Assembly (NCBI GenBank): GCA_963576785.1
Contig: OY756151.1
Span: forward strand, 620,001 to 684,000
From: Chlorophyllum brunneum
Taxonomy: Eukaryota > Basidiomycota > Agaricomycetes > Agaricales > Agaricaceae
Reading direction: 5' to 3'
Length of the DNA stretch: 64,000 bases
Part shown: piece by piece, positions 24,053 to 37,126 of the stretch
How positions within the stretch are numbered: position 1 is the first letter of the stretch
Layout: each line of letters begins with the position of its first letter
Notes under the pieces: model-generated
The model's database searches: none
What the model was told of the DNA's origin: nothing
Seen by the model: only the letters and a program-made list of their open reading frames with translations
Program-made: the position numbers and the translations under genes

Positions 24053-25486
24053 TCATACTCGATCCCTACTCCTATCCCGTGAAGCTGTTGTACCGGCACC
24101 AGCAACTCCAAACGACGAAGTAACAGGACTCCAGCCATCCTCCGGTCCCCTTTCATCACCTCTAATCAAACTCGCAATACTAGCCGTATGTCTATGACTC
24201 TTCTTCCCTTGAACCTTCTCTCCACCACCTTTAGTATTACTATTAGACCCATGGGGTTTCGCCGACGATGCCGGTGTGGTGGAGGCAGCCGCAGGCGATC
24301 GATAAGTGATATCCATCTCTTCATCATCAGAACTGGTCTCGCTCAACTCAAACTCCGCTGCATCATGAATCCCCATTCCATTACCCATCCTTCTCCTCCT
24401 CGGGTCCTCTAAATCGTAAATCTCGTATTTAGACCTTGTGCCATTTGTTGATGATAGTGATGTTACACCATTTCGCAGAGCGCTGGCGAGGCCGCCTGGG
24501 GGTGCGGCTGCACCGGGACCTTTGAGTTCGTCAGGTAGGAAGAGGTAGAAGTAAGCTGTGGCGAGACATGCGCCACCGACAACGTCGATGAGGTAGTGAT
24601 GTGTGAGGTACATTGTTGCCCAGTATAAAATTCCAGCGTACGCCAATGCATAGCGGGTTGTTTGGGGGAAGAAATGTGAGAGGAAAAGAGCTTCCATTGT
24701 AGCACATGCTGCATGCAGGGAAGGGAAAGCACCGAATACGACAGGAGAATTCGAGAATGTGACAGTATATCCATGGGAATGGAATAAAGCATCGATGCGC
24801 CCCAAGCCGCCGGGAGATCCTTTCATACCGTAGTTGGCTGGCGTGAGACCATGAATGAGTTCATACCACGGTGCAGAGCATGGGAAAAGAATTTGGAAGA
24901 GAACGCCCGTGACGTTGAGGTATCCAAAGGCTTTGCCCCAGAAGTGTAAAACTTCCTTGCTGCGGAAGAGCCAGAGGAAAGCCGCTACGACGAAGGGGAA
25001 GACAAAGTGACCGACACCGTACGGGAACCAAGCGATGATATCGAGTATGGGGTGCGTAAACCGTGTGAGGATATCGGAAATGTTCGCGCCGTAGAGGACG
25101 TATTCGAGTGTAGGGAGCAAAGCGACTGAGATTCCGGGTCTCCATGGTTCAGGAATAAAACGAGATGAATAAAACGAGAGAAGGTATGTGAATATTGGAG
25201 TAGCAGGAACAAAGAACTGGGATGTGAGAGGGATGAGGAGTGCGATTATCCAAAGGATGGGAATGAGAAGTTTGATAGGAAATCCGGGGTGTTGCATGAC
25301 AGTGAACCAGAATGCGGCAAGGAGAGCATGGAAGATGTACATGCAGTCAGAGAGAACGAAGGAGTGGTTGCGTAATTTGGCAAAAGTGATGGAGGGGGAG
25401 AGGGATTTGTCGAGGCGGCCGACGGCGGCTATGAATGCGGCACCGACGGTGTTTAGTGCTTGCACGATGGTTGCCCGTGGACGCAT
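24053..25486 (-). CDS. AUR1: Inositol phosphorylceramide synthase catalytic subunit
   Basis: A Golgi membrane enzyme that transfers phosphoinositol to ceramide, an essential step of fungal sphingolipid synthesis and the aureobasidin A target. A continuous frame of 477 codons starts at MRPRATIVQALNTVG. Six or more hydrophobic segments follow, with the family signatures ANYGMKGSPGGLGRID, FGAFPSLHAACATMEALF and HHYLIDVVGGACLATAYF. The two catalytic histidines and aspartate of the PAP2-like fold lie in the last two motifs. The carboxy tail is cytosolic-looking, Ser/Thr-rich and acidic (ELSETSSDDEEMD), ending SRDRSRDRV. The true start could lie in an upstream exon, because a plausible GCTAGCAG acceptor precedes the chosen ATG. 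Confidence 0.92.
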   Translation of the reverse strand: MRPRATIVQALNTVGAAFIAAVGRLDKSLSPSITFAKLRNHSFVLSDCMYIFHALLAAFWFTVMQHPGFPIKLLIPILWIIALLIPLTSQFFVPATPIFTYLLSFYSSRFIPEPWRPGISVALLPTLEYVLYGANISDILTRFTHPILDIIAWFPYGVGHFVFPFVVAAFLWLFRSKEVLHFWGKAFGYLNVTGVLFQILFPCSAPWYELIHGLTPANYGMKGSPGGLGRIDALFHSHGYTVTFSNSPVVFGAFPSLHAACATMEALFLSHFFPQTTRYALAYAGILYWATMYLTHHYLIDVVGGACLATAYFYLFLPDELKGPGAAAPPGGLASALRNGVTSLSSTNGTRSKYEIYDLEDPRRRRMGNGMGIHDAAEFELSETSSDDEEMDITYRSPAAASTTPASSAKPHGSNSNTKGGGEKVQGKKSHRHTASIASLIRGDERGPEDGWSPVTSSFGVAGAGTTASRDRSRDRV

Positions 25487-25978
25487 GGTTCCAGATATAC
25501 TGCTAGCACAGGTGTCAGCCAAATCATGGAGCTAACAATATATAGAGCCAGAGCGCTGCGCACCTCGAATTAGTCCTACAAGTGACTTTAAAATCTACAG
25601 GTATCCGTAAGTGTGTCCTGGACAAAGACGTATCCGCAGTGCGCAGATTCCGCGTGGGTAGGCAGGTCTGGGTGGCACGAGAGCATCAGAAACATAATCA
25701 ATTGCCGTAACGACAGCACAAATACTCACGAGAAAAAGGCGGGAGAGAGGGGACAGCCCGGGGACGGGGAGAGGGCTGGTTGCGGAGAGACTGTGTGCTG
25801 TGCAAGTTGGATGCAAGCCCAGAGCAAACCTGCGTCCACCGCGAACCTTTCCCACGCAATTTCCCAAAACCAGTCACGTGGCGGATATCCCACCCGGTGC
25901 TCACGGAAGCTGTCGGTGTCACGAAGCACCCATATCGTTCAACATGGCCCACATTAGCAGCTCACTCTTGCTGCCACC
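25487..25978. other. Divergent promoter region
   Basis: Sits between AUR1 and the methyltransferase, which are transcribed in opposite directions. It may also hold a small first exon of AUR1. No other gene seen. Confidence 0.5.
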
Positions 25979-26827
25979 ATGAAACTCTCGGCGGCCTTTG
26001 GTCTCCTGCCTGACCTCCGAATGGGTATCCAGATCGCTTTCTGGCCTACCCTCGTGGCTATATGGCAGGCGCCGATGCTACTCCTTCAACCCCGGAAACT
26101 CTCACAGACGTTCTTTGGTCATCTTTGGGTGATTTTTGGTGATGGAGTCGATGGGAACGGCAAACCAGTCAAAGAACAGCTCATCACTCCCTATGCATCA
26201 GGCGTAGTTCTTGATCTCGGCGCTGGTAACTGTCTCTTCATCATCTGTTCGATGTGATTATTGATGCTTGTCAAATCAATAGGCTATGGCCACACTGTCA
26301 AATATCTTGATCATGAAAAAATAACCAAATATGTTGCTTTGGAGCCAAACACTCAAATGCACGACCGACTTCGTCGCGTTGCTTCAGAGGCAGGATACAC
26401 AGAATCCGATGGAACATTCCTTATCCTCTCTTGCGGTGCTGAAGACACATCCTCCATCCTTTCCTCTCTCAATAATACCCAAGTCGATACCATTATCTCA
26501 ATCCTCACTCTCTGCTCAATACCCGACCCTCAAATTACCTTGACCAACCTCGTACGCGATGTCCTCAAACCAGGAGGAGAGTTCTTGTATTACGAGCATG
26601 TTTTAAGTCCAAGGAAGGATGTCGCGTGGTGGCAACGTTTTTGGACGCCCCTTTGGGCGTTTGTACTTGACGGATGTAGGCTTGATCGCCCAAGCCACCT
26701 GTACGTTGAAGAAGTTGAAAGTCACGATGGAGAGAGTGTTTGGAAGGAAAGGAAAGTTTGGGGAAAGCCGGATGAACCGGAGGAGCATTTGTTTTGGCAT
26801 CGTACTGGTCGATATATCAAGGCTTGA
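25979..26827 (+). CDS. SAM-dependent methyltransferase with hydrophobic amino terminus
   Basis: Begins MKLSAAFGLLPDLRMGIQIA, continuing into FWPTLVAIWQAPMLLLQ, a likely membrane-associated segment, then VVLDLGAG at SAM motif I. A short intron (about 26225-26281) splits the glycine-rich loop: the exons rejoin as LGAGYGHTVKYLDHEKITKY. Further on come VALEPNTQMHDRLR (acidic motif II), VDTIISILTLCSIPDP, VLKPGGEFLYYEHVL (post-motif PGG) and WTPLWAFVLDGCRLDRP. It belongs to a methyltransferase-11 type widespread in Agaricomycetes, about 260 residues. The substrate is unknown. Confidence 0.85.
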
Positions 26828-27146
26828 AGGGAACAATCATTATACTTGGAGTCCTTTTTCTTGGCCTGACGTAATGTAGCTTGTACACGTCGTTCGTTTC
26901 ACAATTGTCATCCCCATGTACATTACGCCTGAATTCATGAAGTAAACCCTTGCTGATATCTCATTTACTACCCCGAAAAAGGAAAAAATAGGCTTGAGGG
27001 TCTCCATAAGGTATCTTTGAAAACAATTGATCCCATTCTAAAGAAGAATAAGCATTAATCTATGCACAGTACGAATGCAATCAAGGACTAGTGTATCGTG
27101 GGAAGGATATAGGCCTTAAAATCAAGGTAGGCATGCAGGGGTCACT
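26828..27146. other. Intergenic, convergent 3' regions
   Basis: AT-rich 3' flank between two convergent genes. No gene seen. Confidence 0.6.
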
Positions 27147-28144
27147 TCAATCCGTACGTGGACGCTTGTTGGTGTGTCCGTTGGTATGGCCATTAGTATG
27201 ACCATTCGCATTAGCAGCGGAAAAATACTCGAGTTTGTCAGTCGGATTAGGCTTGATGGTCTTGGAACCCTCAACCCAGTTCGCAGGACAGACTTCACCA
27301 TGCTTATCCTAGTTACAGGGACGCAATTAACAAACTATATCATCCAACAGTCAAAAGGGAGGCGAACGCACGGTGAATTGGAAAGCCTTGATCAATCGAA
27401 TAGTCTCGTCAACGGAACGCCCAACAGGAAGATCATTGACAGTGATTTGCCTGAGAACATCATGCCGTTAATGAGTTTCTAAATATAAAATTACGAAGCA
27501 CAACCCTCACCTCAGGGTACCTTTGGGATCAATGACGAAAAGTCCACGAAGAGCAATACCTTCGTCTTCGAGCAAAACTCCATAATCACGAGAGATTTGC
27601 ATGCTTCTGTCTGCGACAAGAGGAAGTTTGAGGTCTGGACCAAGTCCACCCTCCTTGCGCGCCTGGGTTGCCCAGGCAAAATGAGAAAATTTGGAATCAG
27701 TGGAAATGCCTAATGTTTTCATGAGACGGCTTCAAAAAAAAGTGGATGCGAACAATGGGCTGACCAAGGACAGTAGTGTTTAGTGCCTTGAATTGAGGAA
27801 GCGCGTCGTTGAAAGCAAGAATTTCACTGCTCACATGAGCGCCCGAACATGAAAAAATTGGCGGGAGGGGCGCTTACGTTGGGCACACGAAAGTGAAGTC
27901 CCTTGGAGGTAAACCCATCAGCTTGATTCAACGAAACGGTATGACGTTCAACATACATTGGATAAAACAAAAGAACGACCCTATATCAAAAACAAGTTAT
28001 AAGTCACGACCTAAAAAAAACTCGCGAATATGATAGGGTTTACCATTGACCGAGGAAATCAGACAAGGATATTTCTTTGAAAGAACCTTCTATAACAGCT
28101 TCGGCTGTGAAAACAGGAGCAGGACGTTGAACGAGAGCAACCAT
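27147..28144 (-). CDS. Typical 2-Cys peroxiredoxin with an NGHT-repeat tail
   Basis: Thiol peroxidase that reduces hydrogen peroxide and uses thioredoxin, cytosolic. Starts [20 protein letters not shown]. After splicing it reads [18 protein letters not shown] with the peroxidatic cysteine (the intron falls inside the methionine codon), [83 protein letters not shown] and [11 protein letters not shown] with the resolving cysteine. The tail goes beyond the usual family end: [20 protein letters not shown], then KRPRTD. That is three NGHT units plus a basic end, which may affect localisation or oligomer packing. Seven exons, about 225 residues. Confidence 0.92.
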
Positions 28145-29771
28145 ATCGACGGAGTGTTTTAGTCAAGAGAGTAGTGAAGCGAAAATGCAAATGAAAACGC
28201 GCTAAAGTCTGGGGCTTTTACACTCGCGTTATTTGGTGATATTTGGTGGATCCAGGTTTTCGTTAATTATTTCGGAACTAGGCATGGAGGTCGGTACGCC
28301 GTGGCCATTGGACAGACCATCACAAATACTGCATTCAAATATCAGTACTGTCCTCAGCTTGTATCGACATCACCGTTGTCTAATCTTGCTTAGATCACCA
28401 GTCGGACGTCATCCTCAACAAAGTCACTTCGCACTCCGTTTATCCGTTCATGGCACCTCTTTGGGTTAAATATCTTCATCCAATCATGGACATACATGAT
28501 ACTGGATGATAACAGCAAGGTATAATTGATTTTCTCCCAGGAAAAAATGTTCCATAGGCCCATAATCCGCGGGCTTCCCCACCAACATAGCCCTGTTTAA
28601 TACGAACTGGAGAACACCCTCACGGTGGCTAGAAGTCAACTGACTTGTCACAACTGCTCCAAACTCTCTTATGAGCCAGTTGGGAAGGTGTGTGTGAACA
28701 ACAAGACGGCCAAAGTTGACCTACTTATCGAGATGCATGTAGCTCATAAAGTCGCACTCAAGCGGGCCGAAGTTGTTATTTCTGTCCATGTTCACCTCTT
28801 ATTGAATACAAGCAACATCCGTCATACTCGCTCAAATTTTTTTGGACAGGTCTGGCCCTCTGTTCTCCACCAACCCGAATGACGTAGTGGGCGCTAATAT
28901 TACCACTTCGACCCTGGTGACGCAAAACCCACCCGTGTGGGCCACGAGTATGCGGTAGGCACTCCGAAGCTTGACACCCAACGCACGTTGACCAGGCTCA
29001 GAAACCTTACACTTGAGAGCTTGATATCTGGGTTGATCGTCGACCGGTCGTCTGGACTTTAAATAGATGGTCTCCCGCGGCAATATCGTTAAGGCAATGT
29101 CACTGATGGGATCCACTATTACGCCAGTACTGGTCAGATCGCCAAGCTGGGCCCAGAACATCTGTGAATCTGTGCCTTTTCGTGGCTTTTGACGTCCAAT
29201 GGGCATCTTTCTCTCGGCGCCCGGATAAATCAATGATTCTACCAATGGTAGCTACTCATATGCTGAACTCTTATGATTTCTGCACAAGCCAATCACAATT
29301 CAATGATGCTCCAATTTACCGTCAACAACAAATTATCATCATTACTTCACCCTGAGAAGAGCAATGACGCAACCGGTGGGGTAGGAGGTACTGTGTACGT
29401 ATAAAATCCAAGTCCTAAATTTGATGGAGCGTTGATCAATTTACCCTTCTCCCGCGCTCAAACCTCGACCTCAAACGAATTAGTTCGTACAACAAGACTA
29501 GAACGCTATCAAAGGATCCTAGATATCCTCCCAGCGCTCTCCTTCCTAACCCCAAAAATCCAACAAGACCCCAAAACGTGGGGACTTGAACACAGCAATA
29601 TTCTCACGTTGTATATTGTCCTCTCTTGCTCGCTCGTTCCTTCGAGGTATGCACAGTGGACCCTTCTTCAGGACGGACCAGAGCGCGACCTTGACTGACT
29701 CTTCCTGATCGTGGTCTGGTAAGCTTAACTCTTTCTGTGGTATGACTTTCGGAGCTCAAGTCTAGCATAGG
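28145..29771. other. Long intergenic region, no supported gene
   Basis: The longest open frame (about 28832-29245, minus) lacks recognisable motifs and its first codon is not ATG. The right part should hold the promoter of the DUF4238-kinase gene, and the left part that of the peroxiredoxin. Confidence 0.5.
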
Positions 29772-32145
29772 ATGACCATCATTCTGCCTACTTATACTCC
29801 GCAGTTCCTGTGGAAGTTCTGGTTGTCTCATGGGTAATCACCGTTCCTTACCGCATGCGTATCTCAACGTTGATATCCCCTTAGCTTGACTCAGGACATG
29901 AAGTCAACTCCAGGCCCTCGGGTCCATAAATATGACGTCTACGATAACGAGTTTTCGGAACTTCATCAAAGTCCCTTCGTGTCCCGTCCAATATTCCAAG
30001 ATATCTACGAAGATGATTTAGACAAGGAAACCATCAAGATTTATGAGCAAGCTACGGAGGAGTTTCTAATCCTGGAGCGTCGGAGCGAAGCTATTCTTGC
30101 CGATATCCTCCATCGTACCATCTGGTCAGACTGTTCAGACGCCGAACAGCATTCTCGCAAAATTTCTCTCAGCCGTTTGGATGTTGAGACAATCCGGAAA
30201 TTCTTCACCTTCATCCGCTTTCGTAATAGTGCTGGATATTCGAAGACTGTTGCATCCCTAAACGAAGCGGCGGCGGAGAAGCCCTATGATGGGAGCGTTT
30301 ACCCCGCCTATCGACCACTAGTCGTGAGAATTCGCAAACGATTCATATTACGACACTTCACCTCCTTCCTCAAACACTCTTCTCTTGACGCTAATGCACC
30401 TCATATACGCCCTGAATACACTGGGTACGGCGGTGGTAATAGTTTCGATGATTTCAGAGATACTATGGAGCTCTACTGTTGGCGCCTATGCGGAGCGGAA
30501 GTTTGTTTAGGCGTCGCCTCGGATGACCAGGAGTACATGCTCCCTGATTGCGTGTTCGGCACTCTAGACGAAGGCTTTGAAGAGGATCCGTAAGTTATCG
30601 TCTCCACTATCCCCTTTCATCGCTCATATCCCGTCAGCACTTGCTGTGACTTGTTTTTCCCGATTTTTCCAACTCTATCTGTTTACGTGCTCGGAACAGC
30701 TGAGGGTTGCTATCCTTCCAACTCGACGTGCACCCAGCTTAGCCAGAACGTAGTCTGGATCGACGTAGGCATCGAGTCAGCCTCGGATGTGCATTTGCGT
30801 AATGCCATGATTCTCCAAACATACCCACACTACTTGCATTTCTCATCTTTGCGCACGGTTGCGCTATCGATCTCATCATACGACGAATTCCGATGGATTC
30901 AGGAACACCAGGACTACAGCCGCCTGAAACAACGATGCAGGCAGAAGTTTTTGCAAGAGACTGTGACGAAGACTTTGGTCTTGCGTCCATCGGTCGTCCT
31001 TGTTGATTTGACAGATCAGGTAAAAATGATTGGAAACTCTGCGGTTGCACATGGTTCGTTCTCCGATGTCTGGAAAGGAAAGTGGAATGATCCTGTTGAA
31101 AGGCGTACCAGATTTGTAAGTCTTCCTACATTTCCCCCCGACTCTGCTGCTCACAACAGTGCAGGTCGCTGTCAAATTTTTGCGTCAGATCATGGTGCAG
31201 AATATTCGGGAAAAACTCATAAAGGTGCGCCTTTTCTGGTCTTCCTTACCATATGCAGCGACTGATTTATCACATTTAGCGCCTGCAATCTGAGGTCATA
31301 GCCTGGCACCAGCTCTGCCACCGCAATATCAGTCAACTGTTCGGCATCGTACAATCCATAAACAGTCTTGGAATGGTGTCGCTGTGGTATGACAACGGTA
31401 CCATATGCGAATACGTCAAGCGCAATCCCCAAGCCAATCGGTTGAAATTGGTGAATACTTTAAACATGCGATCGTGTTCGCCAACTTATTCGGACTAGCT
31501 TATTCAAGTGGCTTCTGGCATCGCCTACTTGCACGACTTCAAACCCCGCATCATACATGGTGATCTTAAGGGTGTAAGTATATTATTTGACCACTTATCG
31601 ACAACTTCTGACATGTCTTTAGGGCAATATCTTGATTGACGATAATGGCTGTGCCATAATTAGCGACTTCGGACTGTCCAAAGTCATGGAAGAGACCATC
31701 ACGAAGTCTGATAACAAGAATGGGACCTCTTTCTTTGCAGGGTCCACGAGGTGGATGGCACCAGAATTGATTCTGGCCCTTGTGGAAGATGACGGGTGCA
31801 TCCCACCGATTACGACCCATAGCGACGTTTACGCTTTCGCCTCCGTTTGTCTAGAGGTGAGGATCTATGATATCCCTTCCTAGCACAAACAGAATTGATT
31901 CGTTATTGTAGGTTTCCACGGGCCAGCTCCCGTATGCGCACCGTAGCAATGATCACTCTGTCACTGTCGATATAATGCGTGGAATCAAGCCGTCCAGAGG
32001 TGTCTCTCTTGTTGTTCACGGCATGACGCTTAAATGTGTTGACTCGTTCTGGACTATGCTGGACCGATGCTGGGATGACGAGGGCCCTTTACGTCCCTCG
32101 ATGCACGAAATGGTCGGCTTCTTGGAGAGCATGGTTCTACCTTGA
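29772..32145 (+). CDS. DUF4238 domain fused to a TKL-type protein kinase
   Basis: Two domains in one gene. The first exon (MTIILPTYTPQFLWKFWLSH) joins GLTQDMKSTPGPRV and then KYDVYDNEFSELHQ, FQDIYEDDL, the coupled EQATEEFLILERRSEAI helix and DVETIRKFFTFIRFRNS. This is the layout of DUF4238. After about 370 residues comes the kinase: GNSAVAHGSFSDVWKGKW (glycine loop), VAVKFLRQIM, HRNISQLFGI, catalytic loop HGDLKGGNILIDD, SDFGLSKVMEET, STRWMAPELILA, SDVYAFASVCLEV and CWDDEGPLRPSMHEM. The end is VGFLESMVLP at 32143. About eight introns. Catalytic residues are present. DUF4238 function is unknown. The joined reading frame relies on manual splicing, but both halves are clear and no stop separates them. 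Confidence 0.8.
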
Positions 32146-32541
32146 ATACCCTCTTATCCAACACCAACCGTCAACCAGTAAATTCATTTTACTTCCTCGC
32201 TCCTTCTGTTCGGTCTCGTCGGAGAAATTATACTCGTGTTCCGATCTTTTTCTGTACTGGCGATTCTACTGTACTAGTATACCCCCACCACTCGTGTGCT
32301 CTCTATGGTTCTCCTTATCTGCGGTTATGATTTTCCCCTGGGTTTTCTTGTTGGTTGTACTGTTTCTCCTGGGACTTTGGAGGCTCTGGCCTTTGTATTT
32401 CCTTAATTCAATAAACACGGTCTTTCCCCACAATAACCGGCATAGTTTGTGATTGTAACCGCAATAATGTCTCTGCTTGCATCGTAACGAGTCTTCCTGA
32501 CCAGGGTGACTATGATTAGCAGATCGTACTCTGCTACAATT
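32146..32541. other. Intergenic upstream of the tRNA
   Basis: Pyrimidine-rich, 3' flank of the kinase gene. No gene seen. Confidence 0.6.
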
Positions 32542-32613
32542 GGTTCAGTGGTCTAGTGGTTATGATTTCTGTCTTACACACAGAAGGTCTCCAGTTCGAA
32601 CCTGGACTGAACC
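32542..32613 (+). tRNA. tRNA-Val, anticodon UAC
   Basis: A 72-base cloverleaf. The 7-bp acceptor stem is GGTTCAG with CTGAACC; the D arm is GGTCTAGTGGTTATGAT. The anticodon stem TCTGT/ACAGA closes loop CTTACAC, giving TAC, which reads GUA (valine). The T arm CCAGTTCGAACCTGG has the standard TTCGAA. No intron. The A and B box sequences match the pol III consensus. Confidence 0.93.
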
Positions 32614-32616
32614 AAA

Positions 32617-32622
32617 TTTTTT
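32617..32622 (+). terminator. RNA polymerase III T-run
   Basis: Six T residues three bases after the tRNA end, the usual pol III stop. Confidence 0.8.
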
Positions 32623-32690
32623 GGTCTAGTATATTCGACAATGTCAGGCTTGGAATTGTGCTGAAAACATTCCTATCCATGTGGTGTATG

Positions 32691-33734
32691 TTATGCAGTC
32701 GATCGCATCCAGTCTGATGCCTCTAAAGCCCACTCTTCTCCCTGTCCACTCGAGAGAGCAGAGCTGATACTGATGTGGTTATGACCTTTGGCGATCAGAA
32801 ACTGAACTTGTTTCCCAAAGAAGGAATCGAGTGCATCTCGTAATTTCCTCCCAAAGGCTTTGAAGACCTCGATCTCGTGTTCGGCTTCCGCCAACAGGAT
32901 CTTTGGCAGTGTATGAATTCCATTACTCTTCGCCGATGTAAGCAGGGCAATGATTGAGTGCGTTTCCAGCTTATTGCCATAATACAATTTCATATCCGGC
33001 TCGAAACCAGAACGACTATGGTTGTAGTACAACCCTGCCATGAGGATGACACCCTTGATTTTGGATCGAAGAGGAGAGTCTACGGGGAGGACTGCAGGAT
33101 CCAACAGCATTGTGCCTATGTGATTGGCCCCGGCCGAATGCCCGAGGACGAAAATGGAGTTTACGTTAGGACTGGGTGTGGTAGAGCTGACAAGCTCATG
33201 TAGGTTGGCAACCGTCCAAAGAATGGCGTCTCGCACGTCTTCTGCTGCTTTGGGGTATGCTGCGGACATGGGCGGGGAAGCGAGGCGGTAGTCGGGAACC
33301 ACAGTAATGAAACCCTGACGCGCAAAGAATGCGCCAACGCAGGGGTAATTCCAGTCGAAAGGAGGAGGGAGGACACGCGCTCCGTTCACGAAGCCGCCTC
33401 CGTAGATCCAGAAAAATATAGGAATATTCCCGGTCTGTTTCGTCGGAGGATAGTAGACGTCGAGCTACGAGTACACGGCCGCTGAGCTCACAAAGGCCGA
33501 TGGTCTGGAAGAAAAACAACATACATGGTGACGGTCCGTATTCCCATATCTGAAAGTCTCCCTTCGGACGTCGGTGACAACAGATTTGTTCTGTTCTATG
33601 ATCTTCCCAAATGCCAAAGCAGCTAGACCTTCATCAGCCGAGCATTTTCAGGCAAATGCGCAGAACATACTAGGCTCGAGGACGTCTGCGACCGCCTTTT
33701 TCCCGTCACTTGTCAGCCTGGCAACTTCATCCAT
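32691..33734 (-). CDS. Alpha/beta hydrolase, esterase/lipase type
   Basis: Carboxylesterase-like serine hydrolase. Exon 1 starts MDEVARLTSDGKKAV (33734), joins LAALAFGKIIEQ, ETFRYGNTDRHHLDVYYPPT and FFWIYGGGFVNGARVLPPP (oxyanion GGG), then VVPDYRLASPPM. The nucleophile is in VLGHSAGANHIG. The general base is probably the histidine in KGHNHISISSAL, and the acid probably lies near LLAEAEHEIE. The end is ASDWMRSTA at 32691. No signal peptide, so probably intracellular. Two introns (about 33624-33665 and 33463-33523). Substrate unknown. The motif layout is like fungal kynurenine formamidase or short-chain esterases. Confidence 0.85.
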
Positions 33735-34007
33735 GATTGAAACCTGTTTTTGTGTAGATAAGAGGATACTAATGATGGCGCAGACGGTGCCCACCTGTTA
33801 TTCGACTGTGGGCAGGGGGTTAATCGGATACTGGTAGCGACGTTCCGTAACCATAATTAATGCATAATCCAGCTTAGCCGATAATAATTAAGCGTTACTC
33901 CTTTTTAATCTTCCTCAACCATCCTAGCTCGGACCGTGACCGGCCCGGGGAAGCACCAGATCCACCCCCACGATGAAGTCAGAGAAAGCCTAACGCTTAG
34001 CTTTGAC

Positions 34008-35212
34008 ATGTCTCTTCTAGTCCTTTCGGCCAGCGATGTCAGCAAGGTCGTATCTCTCTTCAGTACGACCTTCCTTCAGGAACTCATGGGACGTGTTTTC
34101 ACCGCGATTTCGCAACTCTCAAGTTCCGATAAGGCCCCTATCGTACAAACACCCCATCGCACAACAATAGACATGAGATCTCATACAACTTTATTCATGC
34201 CTACTCGAATATCGTCTTCTCGAGGTCCGTTGGAGGGAACCAGTATCAAAGTGGTTAGTATACCTCGTAGCGCGCACGACATGCGCGGCTTGCCTGCCAC
34301 CACCCTCGTTCTAAATGAGGAGACCGGGGCAGTCGAAGCGGTCGTAAACGCACGAGAGCTTACCGCATTACGCAATGCCGCAGGTCCGTTGTCATTCTGT
34401 TCTCGGAGTTAAAATTTCACGTCTAACACCGTTGTTCTACAGGCTCACTACTGTCCACTACTCTCGTTGGGATACAAAAACCTCAGCATATCGTGTTATT
34501 TGGTGCCGGGAAACAAATTGAGGCACATCTTAACATTTTCCTCAGACATTATCCAACTATCAGCTCCTGCACCATCGTCAACCGCAATCTCAACGAGCGA
34601 GCACTAGACTTGTATAAATCAGCGACTACAACTTTCCAACGAGTTATATTCCATCTCTTCGCGCAGAACAACGAGAGTTCGGTTCAGAATGCTGTCCAAA
34701 TGGCAGATATAATCATCTGTGCAACATCTTCCACTGCTCCCCTTTTCCCTTCCTCGTGGGTTTCTACAGGAGCCCACGTCGTACTCGTTGGAAGCTATAA
34801 GCCCCATATGCAAGAAATTGAAGAGGCACTTGTCCAACGAGCCATTCCTTCGACCCGCCCGTGCATCGGGCAAAGGATAAACCAGTCAATTATTGTTGAT
34901 TCACGAGAGGCTTGCGCAAAGGAGGCAGGAGATTTAATTAAAGCAGGGGTAGATCAGGGATCGATGATTGAGATTGGAGAGCTACTTCTTCAAGCTAGAG
35001 ACCGCTCGCTAGCAGAGCTGATGTCCGAAGGTCCAGACGAAAGAGCTAGTGCTCCGCCAAGTGACACGACTGCCTCCACGGCTCCCATAACTATATTCAA
35101 GTCTGTGGGAGTGGGCCTGCAGGATGTGGCTATGGCCAAGGAGGTCGTGTCTCATGCAAAGAATGCTCCGGGTGTTGGGACACTGATAAAGGGATATGAC
35201 ATGGCCATTTAA
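34008..35212 (+). CDS. Ornithine cyclodeaminase / mu-crystallin family protein
   Basis: NAD(P)-binding imine reductase or cyclodeaminase. Starts MSLLVLSASDVSKV and shows TLFMPTRISSSRGPLEGTSI, KVVSIP, LPATTLVLNEETGAVEAVV, ALRNAAG, then after an intron of about 63 bases STTLVGIQKPQHIVLFGAGK with the dinucleotide GxGxxx loop. ADIIICATSSTAPLF and GAHVVLVGSYKPHMQEI follow, and GVGLQDVAMAKEVV at the end. This is the family's usual order and length (about 380). The reaction cannot be assigned: members are ornithine cyclodeaminase, ketimine reductase and SbnB-like enzymes. It is transcribed toward sulfhydrylase copy 2, but there is no sign of co-regulation. Confidence 0.88.
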
Positions 35213-35402
35213 GTTTTACTTGCATTATATTAGGAATACCACACCAGGGAACGATCGCTCAGACGTGTCGCTTGCTGGACTACGCACATTGCCATCAACC
35301 AGAGACAGCGAGAGTTCCAACAACAGAACACCTCAAATTCGACAGGTATAACTACAAGTATATTTTACAGAAGCTGGGCTGACAATTGGTGTCTTTCGCG
35401 AC

Positions 35403-37126
<1,724 letters not shown>

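Noticed and set aside
28832..29245. 137-codon minus-strand frame
   Set aside because: It opens with a non-ATG codon, shows no domain and has no splicing signals that extend it.
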